Source of the DNA: Favolaschia claudopus
Taxonomy: Eukaryota; Basidiomycota; Agaricomycetes; Agaricales; Mycenaceae
Assembly: GCA_037176885.1 (NCBI GenBank)
Contig: JAWWNJ010000268.1
Coordinates: 62,001-126,000 of the forward strand
DNA: 64,000 bases
Direction: 5' to 3'
The number at the start of each line of letters is the position of its first letter. Positions within the stretch are counted from its first letter, which is position 1. The translations under genes and the position numbers were made by a program. The notes below the pieces were generated by a model. That model was not told the DNA's origin. It ran no database searches and worked only from the letters and a program-made list of their open reading frames with translations. This document shows, piece after piece, positions 1-11,000 of the stretch.

Positions 1-1387
1 TTCTTCGATAAGGCGAGATGTTCGGCCTATTAGACGAGCAATTGAGTGGGGCTACGGTGGCTTTCGTCGTTCTCTCCACAACAAATCAGGCCAATCCAAT
101 CGCGACGCGGATGTCGCAAGGCAAGCCATTCAATGGGACGTACGTTCTATTACGGAGTTGAAGGTCAAAACCCGAGATACTCATTGGAGAGGAAAAAAGC
201 GGCCCAATACAAATGGCTGCAATGATGATATCTGTTTCGTGGTGTCCAGTCTCAGAGTACCTATTAACTTGCTATTAACAGCCTGAAACATCACAAGTCG
301 GCGACTCACTTTAGGCAGATCTAGAGAGATATATACTGTATGCCTGGTGCACCGGCATGTCAAGACGTTGTATTATACAGCAGTAACTTTGACGCCAGCG
401 ACCCGAGACTCAGAATGAAAGGATTGGCGACAACTTGAAGGTGGCATTCAAGACTAAGTACGTAAGTATCCCCAGTGCAGGTTGAAGTTGAGTACTAATG
501 ACGCTATGAACAGGGCAGAGACAGAGCTAAATATCGGCCCTAGCAGATTAGAACGAATTTGTGGTGATCATTTAGGACGAGAAGGTGGAGAAAGCTGGAG
601 CGATGGAAAGGATGGTGGAGGTCGAAGGCAAGCGTGTCACGCCATCACGAGTGTTAAGGTCACACTGGCATCTGATCCGACAACTTGTACCCGATCATTT
701 CAACATGTTCAACCTGCCCAGACTACTTAGCGCTCGAGCGATACTTAATCATTTCAGACTTTCTCGCGCTCTAAGCGTGCTTGAGGGTGAGCAACTTTTC
801 TGCCAGATTTCGAGGTTTATAATTCATTCAGCAAATACACCTCCGAGGCTCCGAGTCGTCAGCAACGAATCTTACAAAGATTGGCCAAGTTTTTTCTCCC
901 ATCATTCGGAGGCGTAATTGATTGCTACGGATAAACGGCCCTTGCTCAAAGCGCTCACTGACCACGCATGAGAACTCATTCGGAGGCGTAAATGATTGCT
1001 ACTTACGGATAAACGGCTCCTTGCTAAAAGCGCTCATGTACTTGAACCACGCATGAGAACTTAATTACAACTTCTTGAATGCATCGGAGATGTGCAGTGC
1101 CTCAGTGTAATAGATTATAGACCGTAGACCGGGAGTAGCTCTCGATGATCACCGGATTCCACCCAGGTCGCGTGAACGCGAATACCATGGGCCCAGCGTA
1201 AGTATGCTTCAATTATAATACTTGCTTGAAGTTCTCCAGCTCTGAGAGATTCTTCCGTCAGACGCGTTCAAGTTGAATACACGGGACTTTCGTTTCTGTT
1301 CACGTTCGCAAAATACATACTTAATCCCTCCTCCGCCATCTCTACGTACCTGTACATTAAACAATCTACACCTACACCGCACGTTCC
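1..1387. other. gene-free interval
   Basis: No open frame here resembles a known family, and I could not build a spliced gene. The only structure I see is the imperfect tandem duplication at 902-1060, listed separately. The right end, close to 1388, should hold the 3' untranslated region of the minus-strand dehydrogenase. Confidence 0.5.
902..1060. repeat. imperfect tandem duplication, two units
   Basis: Unit 1 (902-975) and unit 2 (976-1060) both begin TCATTCGGAGGCGTAA and both end CCACGCATGAGAAC. The second unit is longer by small insertions near 1002, 1037 and 1042. The units abut without a spacer, as in a local slippage or unequal-crossover duplication. No coding role is visible. Confidence 0.8.
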
Positions 1388-2905
1388 TCAAAAAGTAAAC
1401 TTCTCCCCAACAATCTCCTCCGTCGCCGTCCACAGCTTCTCCGCAGTCGCCTAAGTGCAATCATCGTATACGTTCAGTGAGTTGAATAGAATAGAATAAC
1501 TGCGATGCGTACAGGATCGGAGCTGTGCGCTGCACGCTCTTTGTTCGCTTCCGCGCCGTTGGAGAGGTAGGCTCCTGCGTGATCTGCGAAAAAATATCAT
1601 TATGAAGGTCAGAGGAAATCTGATATTCCTTGGGACACAACAATGAGGAGAGCGAACGAACCGTTGAGTCGGGGGTCGAATGCCGCGACGACGGTCCTAC
1701 AAACAAGAATAAGATAATGAACAGAACAGGTGAGTGGGATGTTGTGTTGTGTGAGAGGCCAAGGAGCAATAGACGTACGTGGTAGCTCCCTGCGGGATCG
1801 ACTTCCAGACGTCGAATTTTTCGGTGCTGGGTTTCTTGTCGCCGTCGATGAAACCTTCAAGAAGAAAAGAATGAAAACTAGGAATTTCACTTCGCGTGCG
1901 ACGACGACGAACCAGCAGCCTGCATAATCTCAATCGACTGCTCCTTTTGATGAATATTGGTGAATATCACTGCGAGTCCGCGTCCTCAATCCCAACAACG
2001 CAAGCATAAAACTTAACGAGCAGAGGAACTCACAGCCAGGGCACAAGCTATACGCCTTGATCTTCCCCCCGGAGCATCTCGAAAGCTCAATCGCCATGAG
2101 CACGTTCGCGGCCTTGACGTGTGAGTAGACATTGAACGGGTGGTACGTCGCGGGATCGGGCTTCCCCACAACCTGGCTCAAGTCGAAGCCTGGGATGAAC
2201 GCATGCCCGGTGCTCGACAGGAAGACGACGCGGGGGGTGTAGCTGCCAGAGGAAGACGTGGACGCCAAAAGCTTCGGTGCGAGCAGCTTTGTGAAGAGGA
2301 AAGGGCCGATGTGGTCGGTTGCGGTTTGGCGCTCGAGATTGTCGACTGTGAGCTCGAATGGCGCGATGGGGGCAGCGGCGTTATTAATCAACACCTTCGT
2401 GAGGCATTAGTGTTATTCCGAAGTCGATCGACCTGATCCAATAATACTACGTACGTGAAGCGGTTCGCTGTAGCTGTTGACCTCCGCCGCTGCTTTACGA
2501 ATGGCGGCAAGGGAAGAGAGATCCAGCACGAGAGAACGGATATTTGCAGACGGGAAATCCTTCTTAATCGTGTCCTCCGCGACTTTTAGTCTTTGAAAAG
2601 AAACATAAGCCTCCGAGTCCTAGAGTCCCGCGAGATGATAAAACTGGGTGGGTGCATACCTTTCGGCACTGTATCCCGTGATGACGACGAGGTTCGCATG
2701 CTTTGCGATGACCCGAGCCGTCTCAAAGCCGATTCCCCCGACAGACGTGCCCGTTATCAGAACTACAAATAATACGTGAATTCGCATGAGAGAATCCAAA
2801 GATCGGTGTGAGATGGTACGTACCATTTTTGCCTTGAATCTCCCCAGCGAGAGCGTCCGCAGCTTCTTCACCGGTGGTCGAAGACGAGAATTCGGGGAGA
2901 GACAT
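1388..2905 (-). CDS. short-chain dehydrogenase/reductase, spliced
   Basis: Likely an NAD(P)-dependent oxidoreductase of the classical SDR family, close in style to the retinol-dehydrogenase/WWOX-like group that is abundant in mushrooms. The start ATG is at 2905-2903. After a first exon rich in Ser and Glu, exon 2 opens with VLITG and the cofactor loop TGTSVGGIG. Later come the structural motif INNAA (usual NNAG), the serine strand VVFLSSTGH and the catalytic pair YSHVK (YxxxK). The last exon ends EEIVGEKFTF followed by a stop at 1388-1390. At least six introns are needed, with clear GT and AG sites. A TATA-like TTATAA lies on the minus strand at 2966-2961. It stands 5 kb from the polyketide synthase, so a tailoring role in that pathway is possible but not shown. 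The family call is firm; the substrate is unknown. Confidence 0.82.
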
Positions 2906-3449
2906 AGTAGATTGAGATGGGCGTTCGACTTGTGCATTTGTTCCCTTGTGGGTGCAGAACTTATAACAAGGCGTCAAGAAGGTTGCTGTTGCTGGGAGAA
3001 CTGAATTGTATCCGGGCATCAAAGTCACGTAAATGAGCCACCAAATATCAAAGTTCTATGTGACTGCCGAAGCGGCATGAGTGTTATCTCACGGTTGACT
3101 TCCACGTTCAACAGAACATCAGATACTGTCAACTGTTTCGTAAGGGAAAGTGAAGATTCTCAGATCTGGATCTTTATTTTGGAGAACCCTTCTTCATTTC
3201 TTTCCTTTCTGATTATGAAGCCGTGCCGCTGCCGTCTCCCCGGCTGGTCAAGCTAGAATTGAGCATGGCGAGAATTGTACCAATGTTTCGAAGGTAAGTA
3301 TTTGGTTTGCCTGGATTCTATTCCGCCGATAGTATTAGATAGAATTCTTCCCTGATACACGGATTATCTTGTCACAATGGCGATTGAATTAGCAGCCGAT
3401 ATTCGGACGACGATTTTCATCACCTTCGAGATTCAAGCCTGATCTCGTC
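2906..3449. other. upstream region of the dehydrogenase, no gene seen
   Basis: It holds the probable promoter of the minus-strand dehydrogenase, with TATA-like TTATAA at 2961-2966. The rest is AT-rich DNA leading into the LINE fragment. No conserved frame was found. Confidence 0.4.
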
Positions 3450-4060
3450 TCAGTAGACAAGAGCGGCGGACTTAGTGCAGATCTCTCGAGAGAGTATGGT
3501 ACCCGAAGATCTCGACCAGACGATGCACGCTATGTACCTAGATACCAGGAATCCGTGTCTTGGGCTAAGATGGTATTGCATTGCTGCACGTGGCGAGCCG
3601 CGATGTCGGGTCGAGGCGAAGGCATCCGGAGGCAGAAACACTTGGGAACTATGGGTGAGCACACGGTCTTTGAATCTGAGGTCTGCGGCGCTATCCTCGC
3701 TCTCGACATCATTGCGGACATCCCCCGCCTCACGGACGACTGTCAACCCGCCATCATCGCCCTCTCCTCCCCCAAACCACAACCCGGCCAATACCTCCTT
3801 TCTGCATCCCACTCCATCCTCGGCCGCCTTCAACGCACCCGCCGCACCCTCCGCATCCCTGCGCATGTCGGAATCGCGGGGAACGAGCTGGTCGATGCCT
3901 TGGCTAAGGAGGCGGCGCAAGGCGTATCCACGCCACTCAAGTCGCGGATAAAGCTTTTCTCCCTCCGAGCCAGCCAGTAAATTACATTGTACATCGTAGA
4001 GTGCGACATGGGCCCTGAAGGGCCCGCAGCACTATAATGGAAAAATGAATGAATGAATGC
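3450..4060 (+). mobile_element. 5'-truncated non-LTR retrotransposon (LINE) remnant, RNase H end
   Basis: The frame 3555-3980 encodes the end of an RNase H domain of the kind found at the C-terminus of fungal LINE polyproteins. It has the helix around ESEVCGAILAL, the aspartate strand TDDCQPAIIAL and the last motif PAHVGIAGNELVDALAKEA, which holds the closing His and Asp. Reverse transcriptase and endonuclease are absent, so this is a 5'-truncated copy, the usual result of incomplete target-primed insertion. Downstream, at about 4040-4058, is a short AATG tandem run, a plausible 3' tail. Not expected to be active. Confidence 0.75.
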
Positions 4061-4233
4061 TGCACTGTTCCCCCTGATTTATGTCTCATTATAGTCAACT
4101 CGGAATTGGCGGCACATAAGATTATTTTATTACGTCGAGGAGACTTTTTGTTTTCACAGCCGTGCTACACAAGTCCAATAAAAAAAGAATAACAACAAAA
4201 CGCTCCTCGCATCCCATTTACATCTTCTTCTTC

Positions 4234-5835
4234 TTATACAGACTCCATCTTGTAGCCGCTATCAGAATACCCGGACTGCTCCACCGCTGACCCAGTGCCC
4301 GAGTAAGATTTTCCAGGGTTGACTTCAACCAGGCGCGAAACATTGACGGTGAGGTCCCTAGATCGGCTGCTGGGGTAGCGAGTGCCGTCCTGCATAGAGT
4401 TACCACCGTAAGACCCGCCATAAGACTGAGCGTCGCTGCTGACGCCCAAGCTGACGCGCAAGATGATAAGGGTGAAGGTGATTCCCTGCGAAATCTGTGT
4501 TAAGGCTCGAAGTGAATCAGGAGTATATCAGCACGTACGACAACGGCTACAGTCTAAGCAAAAGCAAAAGCAAAATCAGCCAGCGGTCACTTGATTAAAG
4601 AGAAGCCACGTACGATGTCTAAAACAAGGAACGATGCATTCGTGCCTAGAAATACAGGTTGGTCTGTGGCAAGACATCGCATCACATTCAGAGACGACTC
4701 ACCGATGAGAGTCGTGGTCATCAAGACGAGTGTAGAAGCCGAGTAAATCGCAGCGCTCTCGAGAATGATAATGAGAGTATTGCGCAGACTGCTGCCTGAC
4801 GATTTTGATAGATTCCGAACCGAGGATTGCCCACGAATGATTCTGAAGGCAACCAGCACTGTAAGAAAAAAAATAAGCAATCAGCAATCTATATCCCCGA
4901 AGAGACAAATAAAATAAAATTCGAAGACCTACAAGTGCAGATCGTGTTGGTGGCCAAGTTCATCGCATACCAGGCTGTACCCCACGGAATAATCGGAGTG
5001 TTGAAGACCGCTCCGGGAACGGCGGCAGAGAACTGATACGTTGTGCCATACCCAGCAGCTACATACACGCGCCGTCGTCAGCTTGCATTCATTCCTACTT
5101 CACAATCCAAACGCTCAAACGTACCTGCCGATCCTACCACCATGAGCATCGGAAGCGCAGCAATATACCAATTTCCATTCCAAACGCGGAAGACACGGTA
5201 AACCTGCCGGAACCTTCAGCTTCAGCACAAAGAACATGTCGTCGAAAACAATTCGAATTTCGTCGTGACTCACCGCAAAAGCGTCGGAGGTAATGACCAA
5301 TGTGCAGTAGAGCACATTCCGTGCCGTGTACGAAGGGATACTCAGGAGGTTGTAATATACAAGCGGACCCCCAGGGAACGCAATAAACGCTTGATATGCC
5401 CGATAGACGTTGGTTATCCAGTGCTAGAATATCCATCCCGAATACGTTAAGTAAGTATATATGGATCGTTTTGAGTGGCTGAGTCTGAGGTACTTACGCC
5501 AGTCGAAAGCAGCCAGATACAGGCGAGCACGGTGAGGAGTAGAGGGCTCGGATAGCGGGTTTGTTTGTTGGCTAGGAGAGACCGAACGGTGAAAATGACC
5601 ATGACCGTCAGGATACCTGTAAATGGCCACCGGTCAGTCAGTCGTAGTTCTCATGCACACGTAGAGTAGAACTGCGCTTAAACGCACCGTATCCGAAAGA
5701 CTCCATGATACAGCCCAAGAACTAGTCTCGTTGTAAGCCTTCTTCTCGAGTAGAGTAATAGCAAGAAAGGTATTGGATGAGCCTCACCATGGCGCCATGC
5801 TCGGTGATAGATTCCGACGGGGGAGCTGCAGACAT
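4234..5835 (-). CDS. multi-pass membrane protein of a mushroom-specific family
   Basis: The start ATG is at 5835-5833 and the stop at 4234. Spliced exons give hydrophobic helices with short loops: a 12-residue exon starting FLGCIMESFG, then ILTVMVIFTVRSLLANK, a long exon with HWITNVYRAYQAFIAFPGG, then VYRVFRVWNGNWYIAALPML, IIPWGTAWYAMNLATNTI, VLVAFRIIRG, and a serine-rich exon with SAAIYSASTLVLMTT. The last exon has QGITFTLIILRVSLG followed by a hydrophilic Ser/Gly/Tyr-rich tail. This order (about seven helices, a basic loop before SAAIYS, then the LIILRV helix and a soluble tail) matches the large Agaricomycete family of receptor-like seven-helix proteins of unknown function. Whether it is a receptor, or linked to the pathway beside it, cannot be told from sequence. 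Confidence 0.75.
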
Positions 5836-8042
5836 TGCGATGCGAAAAGAGAGTGGGCGACGACGAGCGACAAGGGCCAAGGCAAGGTGGTTGGTTGTCG
5901 GTGGGTACTGTATGTACACGCCCTTTGAAGGAAGGGGAAAAAACTCTAAGAGAGTGAGACAAAATAACCCAGGAAACATATATCGGCCGGTAACGACATC
6001 GGCTTGCTTCTAGGAACGAATCTCTACCCCAACTTGAACATGGGAACGAGCTGGAACGACAATCGACTCCGAGGCAACGACATCCGCGGTCATGACTAAT
6101 CAAACAAATCAGCAATCAGACAAAGAATTCGAGCGAATTCTCTGTGTTACCAAACTGAGTTGTATCCACCGTTCTTCCAACGAATGCCGAGGCAGGCTCC
6201 GAAGATACGCAGGAAGACAGACATTCACTATACATACTTTTTCAATTGCACCGGCTGTTTCCTGCAGAAGGCCACCATCCAGATCATGATATTGCGGGGG
6301 GGTGGAGTTGAATTCTGGAAGGCCAATCGTCAGACGCTTTCGAGAGTTTCCACGCACAAGGCGCGGTGACGTGTCTGTGAACAAGGAAGCCACGCCTGGG
6401 ATCATGACAAGCAAGCTACCCGCACAGCGTGGATGCGGTTGCAGTTCGCGAAAAGTCTAGGCCGAAAAGATTTTCCACTGACTGAATCGTAGCCAAACCC
6501 AAGCCGAAAAAAAAAACATGTACATATCGTTTTGCCAGCCGACGGCGGCTCCCCATGCTGCCGTCGTCGTGACTCGTATTACTTCAAGTTGCTATATTCA
6601 GAAAATGCCGCTTCCCTGCCAAGGCCGCAGCCGCTGTCCCGGCAGATCGAGGGGTAAGGACGCTTCAGCTTTACCGAAAAGTGTCTGAGTACTTACCCGA
6701 GTCCAGCCCATTGCCCAACGTTACTAATACCCCGGGGCCAACGCCTAACGCCACTGGATCAAGCCGAACACCGAATACTGGGAAAAAACTTGCGTGGATT
6801 CCCAGCGGACCCTGTCTCAAGAAGTTCGGCGTCCAAGGCAACAGCAGATCAAACAAACAAGTCTTCCGGCTGAGGGCAGTGTGAGCAGGAAGATCAGATT
6901 CAAAAAGAGAAGAGTAAGAAAATCATCAAGGACTGTGGAGATGGTCAGATTCCAAGATTGGCCAGCGCATAGGTTATCAATCGGCGTCGGAGAACCTCCA
7001 ATTTGCTACTTCCATAACGCAGAATCATTGCAACCACGCGGATTAAATATGGTTCAGTCTTCGAGAGCGGAGGTCTGACCGCGCTTGGCTTGTACTGCAG
7101 CAAATAATCAGTCTCTGTGAAAAGGGGTAAATTGAAAAAACGAAATACTTCTAATTGAATTGTCGTAGAAGGTTCTTCAGGCCGACTTGATCGAAGTGGA
7201 GACCGAAATCCAACAGATTGACAATAATACCACAGGATGAAACGGGAGCAAGTTCTACAGTGAACAGAGTGTACCCCCAATTCAAACTTTTAGAGTTCTT
7301 GAAACTTGTCAGCGTGGATAATTGGAAACGGATGAATCGGGTTTTGCTAGGCAGCCACGCGATATGTGGCGGACATTGAACGGAGGCACGGCCTCTTGCT
7401 GTCAAGCATTCATTGAAGTGAATCGGAAACGGCTGAATTCGGCTTTCACCGAGCTGTCCGAGCGCCACAAATACAGTGCGTAGATCGGGAGCAGGCATTC
7501 GGGTCTTCAATGGTATTCCGTCTGATAGAAGCTGGGCAGACTGGGAAGAAGCATAACCCGACCCTTCTGTTGCTGGGTGGGCAATTCGGGGTGGATCTTA
7601 TGAAAGGAGAAAGCAGATTGATCAGAACGCTGAGAAAACCAAGCCTGATGTTCACACACACCTCTCCGTTGACCGCTTTTGATGCTCGAAGTCGAAGGCA
7701 GGGTCGTGCAGAAGATCGGGAGGGGTTACACGGACGACTACCATTGTTGCATTCCATACATGCAGGTTTTGAAAACGAGCGAGCACATTTGGAACTGCGG
7801 TGTCGGCATCAGTGACTCGACAGTGAAGATGTTCCCAGCGTCATTGTGAATATCCTTCGACCAAGAATATCCTTCCATCTTTTCACATTGATTTGCACGG
7901 CGACAATATCGAAAACGTGGTGACAATTGCCTGGATGCCGCCAAGATGGAATCGAAAAGTCTGTGTGAGTACGAGTATAAGGTAACAAAACGAGGAGCGC
8001 GCGACTTTCCCCTTCTCAAAACCTAACCTCGCTCCGCCGCCA
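5836..8042. other. 2.2 kb intergenic region before the polyketide synthase
   Basis: This divergent region holds the upstream flank of the membrane protein on the left and that of the polyketide synthase on the right. Several frames of 60-120 codons exist on both strands, but none shows a family motif or a coherent splice pattern. Apart from the TATA-like box near 7976 I see nothing functional. Confidence 0.45.
7976..7981 (+). promoter_or_regulatory. TATA-like box of the polyketide synthase gene
   Basis: TATAAG lies 62 bases before the ATG at 8043, a usual distance for a fungal core promoter. No experimental support; one short match can occur by chance. Confidence 0.4.
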
Positions 8043-11000
8043 ATGGCACAAAACGACATGAAAGGCATCGCTGTAGTGAGTCAACCTGGAGCTGAAGACG
8101 CTTTACATGCACTCACAAGCCGTTTAGATTGGGATAGCAGCCCAGCTGCCCTCTGGGGCTTCGTACGAGGAGGACTTGGACTATTCGTCGTTCTGGAATT
8201 TCTTAGTCCAGGGAAACACGGCGTATGAACCCCTCGCAAATATCCTGCCCGACCTCGCAAAGTACGTCAAAGAGAACTCTTCCTCAAAGACTCTCAGCAA
8301 GCTGACTTACGCCCACATAGATCAAGACCAGACGTCAAACATCCCTCTCACGGAGCCTTCTTGAAGAACGCCACCGGTTTTGACAACATTTCGTTAGGTA
8401 TCAGCACCCGGGACGCACGCGTCATTCCATACAGCACTCGTCGATTATTGGACTTGTCGTTTCAAGCGCTGCTGGACTCCGGTATCGAGTCGCGGGGTCG
8501 TAATATTGGATGTTTTATGAGTGGTAATCGTACTCTACAGGGAGAGGTGTGTCCACGATTATGTTTTCAGTCAAAAGATTTCTCTGAAGACGAGATATTT
8601 GGTACAGACCGGAATCGACGCGGATGGCAGTTTTTCCGGCTTCCCCTACGCAATGGCGAACCGTATATCGTACGCCCTCGACCTCACGGGGCCGTCGATG
8701 CTCCTGGATACAGCGTGTAGCTCGTCTTTGTACGGACTTCATCTCGCGGTTTCTGCCCTTCAAAAGGGAGAGTGTGAGGCTGCTTTGGTTGGAGCGGCGC
8801 AAATCAACCGAGAGTATGTATTCTTCTACGTCTTCCGTTGAACTTCTTGGTTGAAATCTTCCAGCCCTTCGGAATGGTCGGCGTACGCTCAAGGTGGGGT
8901 ACTGGCGGAGGATGGGATGTGTCGGCCGATGGACGCCGATGCCAAAGGGTGAGCATTAACGGATCACCGGTCCGATCACTTCTAACCTTTCCCTCCACCC
9001 CCGCAGATTCGGACGCGGCGAAGGCGCGGTGGTCGTCGTCCTCAAGCCCTTGAAGACTGCCATTCGTGACAATGATCATATTTACTCCGTTGTAAGTTCT
9101 ACTCTGTCCGATCACTTTCAACGGGTACCGGTGTTGATATTCGAAAGATTTTGGGGTCTGCGATTAACGGAACGGGCTCGCGAATGCCCCTCAATGTTCC
9201 AAACGGGCCAGCGCAGCAGAAAACAATTTTGGATGCATATAAGCTATGCGGTTTGCGGCCTTCCGACGCAGATTATGTCGAGCTGCACGCTACAGGCAAG
9301 TTTCGTCTTCTCAAGAGGGCTGGATATTGCAGGCTAAATGGTTGTAGGTACATCTGTGGGCGATCCCATCGAAGCCAACGCAACGGCGGAAATATTTGCC
9401 AAGGACGAATCGGCCGTGTTTGGCGCCGTGAAAGGAAACATTGGGTATGTTTCCTGCGTGATTCTGTCGCAGTGAACGCTCACTGTGAATTTTGAAGACA
9501 TTTGGAGGTCGCATCGTTTCTCGCATCGCTCGTGAAGGCATGCCTTATGTTCCAGCATAACATCATTCCGCCCACCGCAAATTTCGTCAACCCCGCTCCC
9601 ACCATCAATTGGGCAGATTATCGACTCTCAGTACCCACTGCACCTATTCCGCTTGGCTGTAGTTCGGTTTCAGGCAGGTCCACGATCTCCTTGTCAAGCT
9701 CTGGCCTTGGCGGTACGACCGGTCACGTCGTTCTGCAAGCGCCACCTCTCCTTCCCTCGAAACCTTCGGAAACCTCCACCGCTCCGATTCTATTTTGCGT
9801 CGGCGCTTCATCCTCCAACGCTGCCGACCAGATTACAAACGGGGTGCTTCAACTCGATCTTGTAGACCGCGTATCTCTCCGCGATTGTGCCGTTACGCTT
9901 TCTCGACGCGCTCGGCAGCTTCCCTGGAGGAAATACTTCACACTCCCTTCGCAGCGTGCCATTCCATCAGCAACTCTCGTTCCCAGCGATCACTCTTCCT
10001 CTCTTGCGTTCGTTTTCAGCGGCCAAGGCCCTCAGAATCTTGAAATGGGACGCCAACTTTTTGCCGAGTATCCCGTCTTCCGACAAACCATTCTCGAAAT
10101 GGACGCTGTCTACCGCCGTGTAATGGGTGTTTCTCTCATAGAGTCGACCGGGCTGTTTTCTCCCCTTGATTTGCTGTCTGCATCGCCCACCGTGACGCTG
10201 GCGGATTCTGGATGGCCGGTTACCATTACCTGCAGCGCCGTTGCGATGGTACAGCTGGTGAGTATTTTGTCTTGGATTTTTCAGAGCGGATCGAAATTGA
10301 CTCATCACGGTCCCCAGGCTTTATTCGACCTTCTCCAATCCGTCGGTATCGTCCCAGATCTTATATTCGGGCATTCGGCCGGCGAGACAGCCGTTCTTTA
10401 TGCATGTGGCGCTGGCCCCAAAGCGATGGCGATGGAGATAGCCATTGCTCGTGGCGAAGCTATGACCTGTACGGAGGGAACGGAGGTGGGGATGGCGATG
10501 CTTGCGTGTAACTCCGAGCGCGCCTCCGTCTTGATGGCTTCCCTCCTGGCTGCCGACGCTATCGACGGTGTCCTTGAGCTTTCGTGCTTCAACGCCCCCG
10601 ACTCCGTCGCTGTTTCCGGTACAGCTGTGCTACTCGACAAACTTGTCCTCCTCGCTAAGGATGAGGGCATATTCGCGCAGCGCATTCGAACGATGGTTCC
10701 CGGTCATTCATCGTTCATGGACCCCATCAAGGACGATTATCTTTCGAGAATGCGCGACATCTTCTCTCGCTATCCTGGCTCTCACATCCCTCGCATCCCT
10801 GTTCATTCTACGTGTCGCGCCGACAAGCTGGTGGATGTCTTCACTCCGGAATATTTCTGGGATAATTGTCGCAACGCTGTCCTTTTCCACAAAGCTGTCT
10901 CCGACGCACTTCCGTCATCTCCCATTTTCCTAGAAATGTCTTGCCATCCGGTACTATCCTCCTCCATCTTAGCACGCGAGGTTTCCGATACGCGCGTTCT

